Positions 43,167-57,347 are shown, counted from the stretch's first letter. The stretch is 64,000 nucleotides of DNA from Glandiceps talaboti (GCF_964340395.1 NC_135552.1:441001-505000); one strand, 5' to 3'. Notes: a model not told the origin generated them from the sequence alone. A program made the numbers and translations.

Positions 43167-46100
43167 TGTATAATTTAACTATCAATACATGTTCTACAAT
43201 ACCACTTAGTACAATTTAACTATCAATGTATGTTCTACAATACCACTTAGTACAATTTAACTTTCAATATATGTTCTACAATACCACTTAGTACAATTTG
43301 ACTATCAATGAATGTTCTACAATACCACTTAGTACAATTTAAATATCAATACATGTTCTACAGTACCACTTAGTACAATTTAACTATCAATACATGTTCT
43401 ACAATACCACTTAGTACAATTTAACTATCAATACATGTTCTACAATGCCGCTTAGTACAATTTAACTATCAATACATGTTCTACAGTACCACTTAGTACA
43501 ATTTAACTATCAATACATGTTCTACAGTACCACTTAGTACAATTTAACTATCAATACATGTTCTACATTACCGCTTAGTACAATTTAACTATCAATACAT
43601 GTTCTACAGTACCACTTAGTACAATTTAACTATCAATACATGTTCTACAGTACCACTTAGTACAATTTAACTATCAATACATGTTCTACAATGCCGCTTA
43701 GTACAATTTAACTATCAATACATGTTCTACAATGCCGCTTAGTACAATTTAACTATCAATACATGTTCTACAATGCCGCTTAGTACAATTTAACTATCAA
43801 TACATGTTCTACAATACCACTTAGTACAATTTAACTATCAATACATGTTCTACAATACCGCTTAGTACAATTTAACTATCAATACATGTTCTAGTATCAC
43901 TTAGTACAATTTAACTATCAATACATGTTCTACAATACCACTTAGTACAATTTAACTATCAATGCATGTTCTACAATACCACTTAGTACAATTTAACTAT
44001 CAATACATGTTCTACAATACCACTTAGTACAATTTGACTCAATACATGTTCCACAATACCACTTTGTACAATTTAACTATCAATACATGTTCTACAATAC
44101 CGCTTAGTACAATTTAACTATCAATACATGTTCTACAATACCGCTTAGTACAATTTAACTATCAATACATGTTCTACAATACCACTTAGTACAATTTAAC
44201 TATCAATACATGTTCTGCAATACCACTTAGTACATTTTAACTATCAATACATGTTCTGCAATACCACTTAGTATAATTTGACTATCAATGTATGTTCTAC
44301 AATACCACTTAGTACAATTTAACTATCAATACATGTTCTACAATACCACTTAGTACAATTTAACTATCAATACATGTTCTACAATACCACTTAGTACAAT
44401 TTAACTATCAATACATGTTCTACAATACCACTTATTACAATTTGACTCAATACATGTTCCACAATACCACTTTGTACAATTTAACTATCAATACATGTTC
44501 TACAATACCGCTTAGTACAATTTAACTATCAATACATGTTCTACAATACCACTTAGTACAATTTAACTATCAATACATGTTCTACAATACCACTTATTAC
44601 AATTTGACTCAATACATGTTCCACAATACCACTTTGTACAATTTAACTATCAATGCATGTTCTACAATACCGCTTAGTACAATTTAACTATCAATACATG
44701 TTCTACAATACCGCTTAGTACAATTTAACTATCAATACATGTTCTGCAATACCACTTAGTACATTTTAACTATCAATACATGTTCTGCAATACCACTTAG
44801 TATAATTTGACTATCAATGTATGTTCTACAATACCACTTAGTACAATTTAACTATCAATACATGTTCTACAATACCACTTAGTACAATTTAACTATCAAT
44901 ACATGTTCTACAATACCACTTAGTACAATTTAACTATCAATACATGTTCTACAATACCACTTATTACAATTTAACTATCAATGCATGTTCTACAATACCA
45001 CTTAGTACAATTTAACTATCAATGCATATTCTACAATACCACTTATTACAATTTGACTCAATACATATTCTACAATACCACTTAGTACAATTTGACTCAA
45101 TACATGTTCTACAATACCACTTAGTACAATTTGACTCAATACATGTTCTACAATACCGCTTAGTACAATTTAACATCAATACATGTTTTACAATACATGT
45201 ACACTTAGTACAATTTAACTATCAATACATGTTCTGCAATACATGTACACTTATTACAATTTAACATCAATACATGTTTTACAATACATGTACACTTATT
45301 ACAATTTGACTATCAATACATGTTCTGCAATACATGTACACTTATTACAATTTAACATCAATACATGTTTTACAATACATGTACACTTATTACAATTTGA
45401 CTATCAATACATGTTCTGCAATACATGTACACTTATTACAATTTAACATCAATACATGTTTTACAATACATGTACACTTATTACAATTTGACTATCAATA
45501 CATGTTCTACAATACCACTTAGTACAATTTGACTATCAATACATGTTCTACAATACTGCTTCGTACAATTTCACTATCAATACATGTTCTACAATACCAC
45601 TTAGTACAATTTAACTATCAATACATGTTCTACAATACCGCTTAGTACAACTTAACATCAATACATGTTTTACAATACATGTACACTTAGTACAATTTAA
45701 CTATCAATACATGTTCTCCAATACCACTTATTACAATTTAACTATCAATACATGTTCTACAATACCACTTAGTACAATTTGACTATCAATACATGTTCTA
45801 CAATACTGCTTTGAACGATTTCACTATCAATACATGTTCTACAATACCACTTAGTACAATTTAACTATCAATGCATGTTCTACAATACCACTTAATACAA
45901 TTTCACTATCAATACATGATCTACAATACCACTTAGTCCAATTTAACTATCAATACATGTTCTACAATACCACTTAGTACAATTTAACTATCAATATATG
46001 TTCTACAATACCACTTAGTACAATTTAACTATCAATACATGTTCTACAATACCACTTAGTACAATTTAACTATCAATACATGTTCTACAATACCACTTAG

Positions 46101-49100
46101 TACAATTTAACTATCAATACGTGTTCTACAATACCACTTATTACAATTTAGCTATCAAAACATGTTCTACAATACCACTTAGTACAATTTAACTATCAAT
46201 ACATGTTCTACAATACCGCTTAGCACAACTTAACATCAATACATGTTTTACAATACATGTACACTTAGTACAATTTAACTATCAATACATGTTCTGCAAT
46301 ACTACTTATTACAATTTGACTATCAATACATGTTCTACAATACCACTTAGTACAATTTAACTATCAATACATGTTCTACAATACCACTTAGTACAATTTG
46401 ACTATCAATACATGTTCTACAATACCACTTAGTACAATTTGACTATTAATACATGTTCTACAATAATTCTTCGTACAATTTCACTATCAATACATGTTCT
46501 ACAATACCACTTAGTACAATTTAAATATCAATACATGTTCTACAATACCACTTAGTACAACTTAACATCAATACATGTTCTACAATACCACTTAGTACAA
46601 TTTGACTATCAATACATGTTCTACAATACTGCTTTGTACAATTTAACTATCAATACATGTTCTACAATACTACTTAGTACAATTTAACCATCAATACATG
46701 TTCTACAGTACCACTTAGTACAATTTAACTATCAATACATGTTCTACAATACCGCTTAGTACAATTTAACTATCAATACATGTTCTACAATACCACTTAG
46801 TACAATTTAAATCAATACATGTTCTACAATACCACTTAGTACAATTTAACTATCAATACATGTTCTACAATACCACTCAGTACAATTTAACTATCAATAC
46901 ATGTTCTACAATACCGCTTAGTACAATTTAAATATCAATACATGTTCTACAATACCGCTTAGTACAATTTAACTATCAATACATGTTCTACAATACCACT
47001 TAGTACAATTTCACTATCAATACATGTTCTACAATACCACTTAGTACAATTTAACTATCAATACATGTTGTACAATACCACTTAGTACAATTTAACTATC
47101 AATACATGTTCTAGTATCACTTAGTACAATTTAACTATCAATACATGTTCTACAATACCGCTTAGTACAATTTAACTATCAATACATGTTCTACAATACC
47201 GCTTAGTACAATTTAACTATCAATACATGTTCTACAATACCGCTTAGTACAATTTAACTATCAATACATGTTCTACAATACTGCTTTGTACAATTTAACT
47301 ATCAATACATGTTCTACAATACTACTTAGTACAATTTAACTATCAATACATGTTCTACAGTACCGCTTAGTACAATTTAACTATCAATACATATTCTACA
47401 ATACCGCTTAGTACAATTTAACTATCCATACATGTTCTACAATACCGCTTAGTACAATTTAACTATCAATACATGTTCTACAATACCGCTTAGTACAATT
47501 TAACTATCAATACATGTTCTACAATACCACTTAGTACAACTTAACATCAATACATGTTCTACAATACCGCTTAGTACAATTTAACTATCAATACATGTTC
47601 TACAATACCGCTTAGTACAATTTAACTATCAATACATGTTGTACAATACCGCTTAGTACAACTTAACATCAATACATGTTCTACAATACCACTTAGTACA
47701 ACTTAACATCAATACATGTTCTACAATACCACTTAGTACAACTTAACATCAATACATGTTCTACAATACCGCTTAGTACAATTTAACATCAATACATGTT
47801 CTACAATACCGCTTAGTACAACTTAACATCAATACATGTTCTACAATACCGCTTAGTACAATTTAACTATCAATACATGTTCTACAATACCACTTAGCAC
47901 AATTTAACTATCAATACATGTTCTACAATACCGCTTAGTACAATTTAACTATCAATACATGTTCTAGTATCACTTAGTACAATTTAACTATCAATACATG
48001 TTCTACAATACCGCTTAGTACAATTTAACTATCAATACATGTTCTAGTATCACTTAGTACAATTTAACTATCAATACATGTTCTACAATACCACTTAGTA
48101 CAATTTGACTATCAATACATGTTCTACAATACCACTTAGTACAATTTGACTATCAATACATGTTCTACAATACTTCTTCGTACAATTTCACTATCAATAC
48201 ATGTTCTACAATACCACTTAGTACAATTTAAATATCAATACATGTTCTACAATACCACTTAGTACAACTTAACATCAATACATGTTCTACAATACCACTT
48301 AGTACAATTTGACTATCAATACATGTTCTACAATACTGCTTTGTACAATTTAACTATCAATACATGTTCTACAATACTACTTAGTACAATTTAACCATCA
48401 ATACATGTTCTACAGTACCACTTAGTACAATTTAACTATCAATACATGTTCTACAATACCACTTAGTACAATTTAACTATCAATACATGTTCTACAATAC
48501 CACTTAGTACAATTTAAATCAATACATGTTCTACAATACCACTTAGTACAATTTAACTATCAATACATGTTCTACAATACCACTCAGTACAATTTAACTA
48601 TCAATACATGTTCTACAATACCGCTTAGTACAATTTAAATATCAATACATGTTCTACAATACCGCTTAGTACAATTTAACTATCAATACATGTTCTACAA
48701 TACCACTTAGTACAATTTCACTATCAATACATGTTCTACAATACCACTTAGTACAATTTAACTATCAATACATGTTGTACAATACCACTTAGTACAATTT
48801 AACTATCAATACATGTTCTACAATACCACTTAGTACAATTTAAATCAATACATGTTCTACAATACCACTTAGTACAATTTAACTATCAATACATGTTCTA
48901 GTATCACTTAGTACAATTTAACTATCAATACATGTTCTACAGTACCACTTAGTACAATTTAACTATCAATACATGTTCTACAATACCACTTAGTACAACT
49001 TAACATCAATACATGTTTTGCAATACCGCTTAGTACAATTTAACTATCAATACATGTTCTAGTATCACTTAGTACAATTTAACTATCAATACATGTTCTA

Positions 49101-51395
49101 CAATACCACTTAGTACAACTTAACATCAATACATGTTCTACAATACCGCTTAGTACAATTTAACTATCAATACATGTTCTACAATACCGCTTAGTACAAT
49201 TTAACTATCAATACATGTTCTACAATACCGCTTAGTACAATTTAACTATCAATACATGTTCTACAATACTACTTAGTACAATTTAACTATCAATACATGT
49301 TCTACAGTACCGCTTAGTACAATTTAACTATCAATACATGTTCTACAATACCGCTTAGTACAATTTAACTATCCATACATGTTCTACAATACCGCTTAGT
49401 ACAATTTAACTATCAATACATGTTCTACAATACCGCTTAGTACAATTTAACTATCAATACATGTTCTACAATACCACTTAGTACAACTTAACATCAATAC
49501 ATGTTCTACAATACCGCTTAGTACAATTTAACTATCAATACATGTTCTACAATACCACTTAGTACAACTTAACATCAATACATGTTCTACAATACCGCTT
49601 AGTACAATTTAACTATCAATACATGTTCTACAATACCACTTAGCACAATTTAACTATCAATACATGTTCTACAATACCGCTTAGTACAATTTAACTATCA
49701 ATACATGTTCTAGTATCACTTAGTACAATTTAACTATCAATACATGTTGTACAATACCGCTTAGTACAATTTGACTATCAATACATGTTCTAGTATCACT
49801 TAGTACAATTTATCTATCAATACATGTTCTACAATACCAGTTATTACAATTTAACTATCAATACATGTTCTACAATACCACTTATTACAATTTAACTATC
49901 AATACATGTTCTACAATACCACTTAGTACAATTTAACTATCAATACATGTTGTACAATACCGCTTAGTACAATTTAACTATCAATACATGTTCTAGTATC
50001 ACTTAGTACAATTTAACTATCAATACATGTTCTACAATACCGCTTAGTACAATTTAACTATCAATACATGTTCTACAATACCGCTTAGTACAATTTAACT
50101 ATCAATACATGTTCTACAATACCGCTTAGTACAATTTAACTATCAATACATGTTCTACAATACTGCTTTGTACAATTTAACTATCAATACATGTTCTACA
50201 ATACTACTTAGTACAATTTAACTATCAATACATGTTCTACAGTACCGCTTAGTACAATTTAACTATCAATACATGTTCTACAATACCGCTTAGTACAATT
50301 TAACTATCAATACATGTTCTACAATACCGCTTAGTACAATTTAACTATCAATACATGTTCTACAATACCGCTTAGTACAATTTAACTATCAATACATGTT
50401 CTACAATACCACTTAGTACAATTTAACTATCAATACATGTTCTACAATACCGCTTAGTACAATTTAACTATCAATACATGTTCTACAATACCACTTAGTA
50501 CAACTTAACATCAATACATGTTCTACAATACCGCTTAGTACAATTTAACATCAATACATGTTCTACAATACCACTTAGTACAACTTAACATCAATACATG
50601 TTCTACAATACCGCTTAGTACAATTTAACTATCAATACATGTTCTACAATACCACTTAGCACAATTTAACTATCAATACATGTTCTACAATACCGCTTAG
50701 TACAATTTAACTATCAATACATGTTCTACAATACCGCTTAGTACAATTTAACATCAATACATGTTCTACAATACCACTTAGTACAACTTAACATCAATAC
50801 ATGTTCTACAATACCGCTTAGTACAATTTAACTATCAATACATGTTCTACAATACCACTTAGCACAATTTAACTATCAATACATGTTCTACAATACCGCT
50901 TAGTACAATTTAACTATCAATACATGTTCTAGTATCACTTAGTACAATTTATCTATCAATACATGTTCTACAATACCACTTATTACAATTTAACTATCAA
51001 TACATGTTCTACAATACCGCTTAGTACAATTTAACTATCAATACATGTTTTGCAATACCGCTTAGTACAATTTAACTATCAATACATGTTCTACAATACC
51101 GCTTAGTACAATTTAACTATCAATACATGTTGTACAATACCGCTTAGTACAATTTAACTATCAATACATGTTCTAGTATCACTTAGTACAATTTATCTAT
51201 CAATACATGTTCTACAATACCACTTAGTACAATTTAACTATCAATACATGTTCTACAATACCACTTATTACAATTTAACTATCAATGTATGTTCTACAAT
51301 ACCGCTTAGTACAATTTAACTATCAATGCATGTTCTACAATACCACTTAGTACAATTTAACTATCAATACATGTTGTTCAATACCACGTAGTACA
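43167..51395. repeat. 8.2-kb satellite array, 41-bp unit, about 200 copies
   Basis: The unit is 41 bp: 'tacaatttaactatcaatac' followed by 'atgttctacaataccactta' and g. Variants include AC/GC at the 'ccactta'/'ccgctta' position, 38-bp units lacking 'ctat' (as 'aacatcaata'), and units with a 'tctagtatcactt' deletion. A patch at 45170-45480 carries the insertion 'tacatgtac'. Variant order repeats at about 1.7-kb distance (46440-47100 versus 48150-48800), so higher-order duplication occurred. The whole array is in the intron between the S1 and S2 exons of the channel gene. Confidence 0.95.
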
Positions 51396-51502
51396 ACGCT
51401 TAAAAAAAACCAATTTTTTAATGATGGTATTGAGTACTGTATTCAAGTAGTCTCATTATCTCATTTGTAATTTTGTATTTTTTTAATTCAATATAATTAC
51501 AG

Positions 51503-51665
51503 TCAGAGGCCAATGCTAGCATATTCTCTATTCTGGATAATCTAGTGTTAACGATATTTATCTGTGAATTGCTACTCAAGTGGTATTATGACTTCTTTAT
51601 CTATTGGAGAGTCAGCTGGAATATCTTGGATTTTGTCATCATTTTAGCGCTAATTCTAGGACCAA
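51503..51665 (+). CDS. CATSPER4: CatSper4-like channel, S2-S3 exon
   Basis: Acceptor TATAATTACAG and donor CAA|GTGAGT bound 163 nt, phase 0 in and phase 1 out. It reads an S1-S2 loop (SEANASIFSILDN), then S2 (LVLTIFICELLLKWYYDFF), with the conserved acidic residue in ICELLLKW, then IYWRVSWNILDFVIILALIL, the S3 helix with its WN.LDF signature and conserved aspartate. The W-N-I-L pattern and loop length fit CatSper4 best among the four alpha subunits as I remember them; assignment to a specific paralogue is inference. Confidence 0.9.
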
Positions 51666-51862
51666 GTGAGTTGATTACATTGAGTCATGTGGTGCTCAGA
51701 TTTGAAATGATCAAATGAATATAACATTGTATCTAGTATATATTGAATACAAGAACTTTTTATAAATGCATGGAACTCTATTTAGTATAAATAATATAAT
51801 AATAATGGATTGTTTTAGAAATATTTTGCAGTCACTCTATAACAATAGAGAGAAAGTGAGAG

Positions 51863-51910
<48 letters not shown>

Positions 51911-52122
51911 TGTAATCTCAATATTTGTATAATTTTTATTAATATTGAATGTCAGTATAATTCTTTTATGAAGTAAATCTAGAGCAATTGATGCTGAGTG
52001 AGTTCACATTAGTTAGCATTACCGTAAAGAGTACATTGGTTTATGATAATATTACTATAATTGTAGAGTCATCATTATAATAACATCTAATTCTAACACT
52101 ATATCTGTCAATAATTTTCCAG
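51666..52122. other. Intron with a (GA)n tract
   Basis: (GA)n lies at about 51864-51906. Nothing else seen. Confidence 0.7.
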
Positions 52123-52195
52123 CTCTGAAGTTCCTTGGCAGTAGTAGGAGTTTGAGAATATTGCGTGTCTTCAGGGCTTTTCGTAGTCTTCGAAG
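52123..52195 (+). CDS. CATSPER4: CatSper4-like channel, S4 voltage-sensor exon
   Basis: Acceptor ATTTTCCAG and donor CGAAG|GTAAAC bound 73 nt, phase 1 in and phase 2 out. It reads LKFLGSSRSLRILRVFRAFR then SLR: six arginines at every third position, the hallmark of a voltage-sensing S4 helix. Human CatSper4 has far fewer charges here, so the ancestral-like S4 is more complete, or the paralogue is not CatSper4. Confidence 0.9.
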
Positions 52196-52790
52196 GTAAA
52201 CATTGCAGTCAATCAAAACTACATAGAACTGCCCACATCAGACTGTGGACAAATGGAGCCTGTGTAACAAACCAGGAAAGAAAAAAAAATGAATTGGATA
52301 AATAACACTTGGCACAGCATGCTACAACGGCAGAGAATTGTATTACATTTAATTCCATCATTTGATAAGAATAGTTTTATGGCCACTTTACATTATAGTA
52401 GTTCACATTCACAACAAAATTTCCAGTTACCCTGGCATTTCATGTACACATAAAGAGGCCATACAACTGTTCTCATCTAAACCAAGTCTGCTGTTCTAAC
52501 ATGCTGAGCCAAATGTTTACTTTCCCTGTTTGTAACAGGTTCCCTTCATCCACAGTCTGATGTCAGCAGTTGTAATATCATCCCTACATTGCAATAACAG
52601 GCGTTGAACATGCTAACTGTTGACAACTCCATATTGAAAATGTTTAGGATAAAACAAAACAACCGCGACCAACGACTTGGCCCAATTACAGTCGGATACG
52701 TAATTATTTTAAAATACATCCTCTGTGTACATTACTGTCCCTGTCACCTTACACAACACACACTAATATTACCTTACACAACATAGTTTT

Positions 52791-52844
52791 TAGCACAACT
52801 GAACTGAGGTTCAGTAGTGCTGTAGGGATCACCTGGCGTCTGTC

Positions 52845-52894
<50 letters not shown>

Positions 52895-54045
52895 CAACTT
52901 AAAGTCAAAAACCGCTGAACCGATTGCCATGATATTTGGTGGGTCCATTATCTTGGGTATCTAGTTGGGAAATTGTTCAAATCAAAATGATCTTACCACC
53001 GGTTTATGATTTGGGTAAAAAAATGTGATTTTTGGTCAAAAAAATTATCCTCAAAAACTACTAGGTAGATTGGGCTGAAATTTGGGTGAAACATTCTTCA
53101 GGGTATATTTACTAAGAATTCTTCATGGTGTGATGGTCCCATCAGTGATATGCAAATTAGGGCTAAAAATGTGTCTTTTTAGTCAAAAATCTATAATTCC
53201 AAAACCACTGAGCAAATTGGGCTGAAATTTAATGGGAATGCATCTAGGGATGTATGGACAAAGAAATATTAAGCATACAGTGATTCCATGAGTAATATGC
53301 AAATTAGGTGTAAAAATGTTCATATTTGGTCAAATACTTACATGTATACCTCAAAATATACTTGGCCAAATGAGTCTGAAACTTGGTGAGATGTTTCTGA
53401 AAGTGTTATTCTGCAGATTTTCTCCAAAACATTTTGACAAAATTGGCCCTAGCAACCATGACCACGACCTTAGCAACAACCAAATGGCAGTATATTTTGG
53501 TCTAATGACAACATCATGTGGTAGGCAAGTGAGTAAACTTTCAAAAAATATATGCAAATACTCTAGCAACCATGACCACACCCATAGCAACAGCCAAACA
53601 GTGGTGTATTTCACAGAGAGAACAAGGATTTGTTTCTCAGACAAATTCAATAAACATTCAAAAAATGTATGTAAATTTGCCTAGCAACAAGACCACGCCC
53701 ATAGCAATAGCCAAATAATCACATATATTGTAAAGATAACAGGAATTGAAAGACAAGTGAATAAACATTCAAAAAATGTATTCAAATGTGCCTAGCAACA
53801 AGACCACGCCCATAGCAACAGCCAAATGATCACATATATTGTGAAGGTAACAAGATTAATAGACAAATGAATAAATGTTTAAAAATGTATGCAAATATGC
53901 CTAGCAACAAGACCACACCCATAGCAACAGCCAAATGATCACGTCTATTGCAAAGATAGCAACATGAACACCTATTGTTAGCATGGACGAGCATATGGAT
54001 AAATATTTTTTTAAAATGTACAGTTGTGCAACAGCGCCATAGGCA
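52791..54045 (+). repeat. Family A repeat, full-length copy
   Basis: Begins TAGCACAACTGAACTGAGG with a nearby complementary 'gttcagtagtgc', which can fold into a hairpin. A (GT)n tract (52850-52890), head section and about five tandem units of roughly 100 bp follow. It ends at 'acagttgtgcaacagcgcc' near 54020-54040. CAGTTGTGC near the 3' end is the inverse of GCACAACTG at the 5' end, possibly a short inverted terminus. Confidence 0.9.
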
Positions 54046-54161
54046 GTATTTTGTATTTTTTTGCAAGAAAAATGGTGACCTCCAAAATACACCTCCCTGT
54101 ACTTTATGTCCAGCCTAGTTCCTTAGGTTAGATTGATGACAGTTTTCTCATTTCCCCACAG

Positions 54162-54220
54162 TGTGAGTGCTCTAGCTGGTCTCTCTATAGTTGTTCAGAC
54201 AATATTTCAATCAATACCAG
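54162..54220 (+). CDS. CATSPER4: CatSper4-like channel, post-S4/S4-S5 exon, last one in the window
   Basis: Acceptor TTTCCCCACAG and donor CCAG|GTATGT bound 59 nt, phase 2 in and phase 1 out. It reads SVSALAGLSIVVQTIFQSIP, the end of S4 and S4-S5 linker; 'I.QS.P' is the expected linker ending in CatSper-type channels. The S5, pore and S6 exons were not found in the remaining 9.8 kb, so they should lie to the right of the window. Confidence 0.85.
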
Positions 54221-55987
54221 GTATGTGGAGATTTTTGAAAAGACTACGGACTGTTTCACAGTCAATGCTTCATTTATCATGTTTATGTTGAATGTTACTG
54301 ACACTACAATCACCACATCTCGAGGAAAAAAAGTACTCATCCTCCCCTTGGATGTGAATATGTGAATTGTAGAAGTTGACACATAACAAAATTGTTGTGA
54401 ATCCATTGTGGTACTATATATATTGTCAAAAAATGATTTAGGGCCTGGTCAGATTCCCCAGCAAGGGGGGGGGGGGGGATTTTGCCATCAGGCTGACAAA
54501 AAGTCCACTGACCTCCTTATCTGTAAAACCAAAAAGACAGGCTGACCCCCCCCCCCCCCCCCATCACACTTAATTCTAAAACATGATGACCCCCCCTCCA
54601 TCACTTAATTCTAAAACATGATGACCCCCCCCCCCCCCCCCCCCCCCCACTCGAGATATATCATATTCACATAACAGGTAATTTTTTAACGTGACTATAT
54701 GTGGACGGCTTAACTGTCTGACAAGTACTTTAGAAGATCCTGGGAGAGCACTATCACATTATTATTGACAACACAGGGTAAATATATTCAAAATGGAGTT
54801 TAATACATGTAGCATCTAGACCATGAAAAATAGGGCGGAAAGCTTGAGAAGGGACTATGTACACCTCTCATGGAGGTTCGTGGGGGTCTTCCCTAGAAGC
54901 CCTGGAGCATAGGCAATTTTGAGACTATTCAGACACTTTCAGGCAATAATTTCCAAGCTTTACAAGACATGTAAAACATGTAAAAAGCAACTTCTTAGGG
55001 TTGAATTTTTAAATAAAGTTTAATAGCATCTTGACAGTAAGAGGTAGCGGGAAGAGCTTGAGACTGGGATAAACTATGTCCACCTCTTGTGTGTGTGTGT
55101 GTGGGGGGGGTTCTAACTAAGGGAGACATAGAAGTTCTGGAGGTTTTTTAGGCTACTACAACACTTTCAGGCAATAATTTCCAAGCTTTACAAGACAGCA
55201 ACATCAAATATCACAAACTATTATTTATAATATAATAAAGGTCAGCACATCTTGATACTATCATTTGTAAGGGAGATTTGGAGTTTTAAGGCAATTTTTT
55301 GACTATCTTGGCAAACATTTCACATCTTAAAAGACAATGTCATCTCAAATTAGCATAGGGTGAAAATTCTTAAGAAAAGTTTAATACCATTATGACATTG
55401 AGGTAGGAGGTGTCAGATTCAAATTACGTCAACGACGCAACTTTTGGCACAGACTGAAACTCACGCTCTTGTCAACATTCGAACACGAAACAAACTTGGA
55501 AGTGTTTTGAAGTGAAGTGAAGTGAAGTGTTAGATGTTTTTCGAGCACTGTACGTACTCTTGGAGATTTCAGGAGTGAACGGAATGTAATCTCATATAAT
55601 TGAGTTTCAGAAGTCCTTGCGTAGAAAATTAGCTTTACTACCATGCATGACTTAAAGAGGAGCTGTTTTATAAATGTTAGACTTGATGAAATGTATCATC
55701 AACCACACTCCCTACGCTATATTGCCGGTCTGGAAACGTGGCCCACAAACCATTCACACCTTTCATCTCTACAGAGGAAGTTATACTGTCATGAACAAAA
55801 TTGTGACAGTTTTGTCAGTGTGAGTTTTTTGACGTGGGAAGGTGACATATTGACCACTATAAAATTATCTTTGGGATTTGATAATTTTCCATACTACACA
55901 TACATACAACAATGGCGAAAAAATTGCAACAAAAATATTATTCAAATGTACGTAAACAGTCAATTCTCAGGTACCATAGAAGCAAAA
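54221..55987. other. Intron DNA with G and C homopolymers, no gene recognised
   Basis: G tract at 54466-54478; C tracts at 54547-54562 and 54627-54648 in a twice-repeated 'ttaattctaaaacatgatga' context. A diverged direct repeat spans about 54830-55240 ('ggcaataatttccaagcttt' twice). The 140-codon ORF at 55643-56065 has no recognised domain and its end runs into family A. Confidence 0.5.
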
Positions 55988-56757
55988 AATTGGGTGTCTA
56001 GTTGGGAAATTGTTCAAATCAAAATGATCTTACTACTGGTGTGTGATTTGGGTCAAAAAATGTAATTTTTGATCAACATTCTTAGGGGTGTCTAAACATT
56101 CAAAATATGTTTGACTTGCAAGAAGACCACGCCCATAGCAACAGCCAAACGGTGAGGTATTTCACAAAGATAACCACTGGGATTAAAAGACAATTGAATA
56201 AGCATTCAAAAAATGTATGTAAATTTGCCTAGCAACAAGACCACGCCCATAGCAACAGCCAAATAATCATGTATATAACAAAGGTAATAGTAATAGAAAG
56301 ACAAATGAATATGCATTCAAAAAATGAATGCAAATGTGCCTAGCAACAAGACCACATCCATAACAACAACCAAATGATCACATATATGGTGAAGATAACA
56401 ATTGGGATTAATAGACAATTGAATAAACATTCAAAAAATGTATGTCAATATGCCTAGCAACAAGACCACGCCCATAGCAACAGCCAAATGATCACATATA
56501 TTGCAAAGATAATATCAGGAATTCATATACAAGTGAGCAAAAACATACAAAAATGTATGCAAATATATCTAACAACATGACCATGCCAATAGCAACAGCC
56601 AAATGATAGCATATATCGTGAAGATAGCAACATGGTTGGATAGGCAACTGGATAGTCATTCAGCAAATGAACACCTATTGTTAGCATGGACTAGCATATG
56701 GATAAACACTTTCAAAAACTGTACAGTTGTGCTAAAATGCTATTGCCGATATTTTTG
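55988..56757 (+). repeat. Family A repeat, copy inserted in the gypsy remnant
   Basis: Starts inside the head ('gtctagttgggaaattgttc'), has about five tandem units and ends 'acagttgtgctaaaatgcta'. Directly after it the minus-strand gypsy RT frame begins, so this copy truncates or interrupts that element. Confidence 0.85.
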
Positions 56758-57347
56758 TCTTTTGGGAGCTGTATCATTTCTATTGCGTGGACTTTATCAG
56801 GGCTTGGTTTCAGTCCTTCTGGTATATATATCATTCTAAAGAAGTTATATTCTTTTGTTTTGATTGAGCATTTTTTTTTGTTCAGCTTGATGCCAGCTTT
56901 TCTGGTTTTCCCCATCTTCATGTAGGTGCCTGTCATGGTCTTTTTCATCAGTTCCATAATATTATACTTTTATGTCATCTGCTATGCTAATAGTGCCCGT
57001 ACAGTTGCGATATGTTTCATCAATTTTGAATTGAAACACGTCTTGACTCTTGTGAAGGCCAAAGGGCATACGAAGGAATCTGTATCGACCAAATGGAGTG
57101 TTGAATGTTGTGAGGAGTGATGATTCTTCATCTATTTTAACATTCCAATATCCATTGCGAGGATCTAGTTTACTGAACAATTTGGCTCCAGCTAGTTTTG
57201 GTGTGATTTCTTCCAATGTTGATGTTGGATAGTGATCTCTCTTGATGACTTTGTTTAGGTCTTTTAAGCCTGAGTCCGATTGCTTTTCTCTTTGATGACT
57301 AGTGAGTTGAACCAATCTGTTGGCTGGTTTACTTTTGTAATTATGCC
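56758..57347 (-). pseudogene. Ty3/gypsy reverse transcriptase remnant (left part)
   Basis: Minus-strand RT core: LAGAKLFSKLDPRNGYWNVK carries the first catalytic aspartate, PFGRYRFLRMPFGL follows, and the second catalytic box reads IADDI in place of the usual YVDD. Further on, CSIKTKEYNFF is recognisable. Frameshifts and stops are present, for example near 57250 and 56970. The upstream part of the same gene resumes at 63333 on the far side of a DIRS insertion. Degraded endogenous element, not functional. Confidence 0.85.

Noticed and set aside
45022-45522. Three ORFs in the satellite array
   Set aside because: Repeat translation in a patch where variant units happen to lack stops.
43167-51395. 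CRISPR-like array
   Set aside because: Units are contiguous with no unique spacers and the context is eukaryotic; this is a satellite.
53316-53684. 122-codon plus-strand ORF
   Set aside because: Lies wholly within family A repeat; similar open stretches recur in other copies by sequence identity, with no recognisable protein.
55643-56065. 140-codon plus-strand ORF as a downstream channel exon
   Set aside because: No S5 or pore motifs, and its last third is family A repeat sequence.
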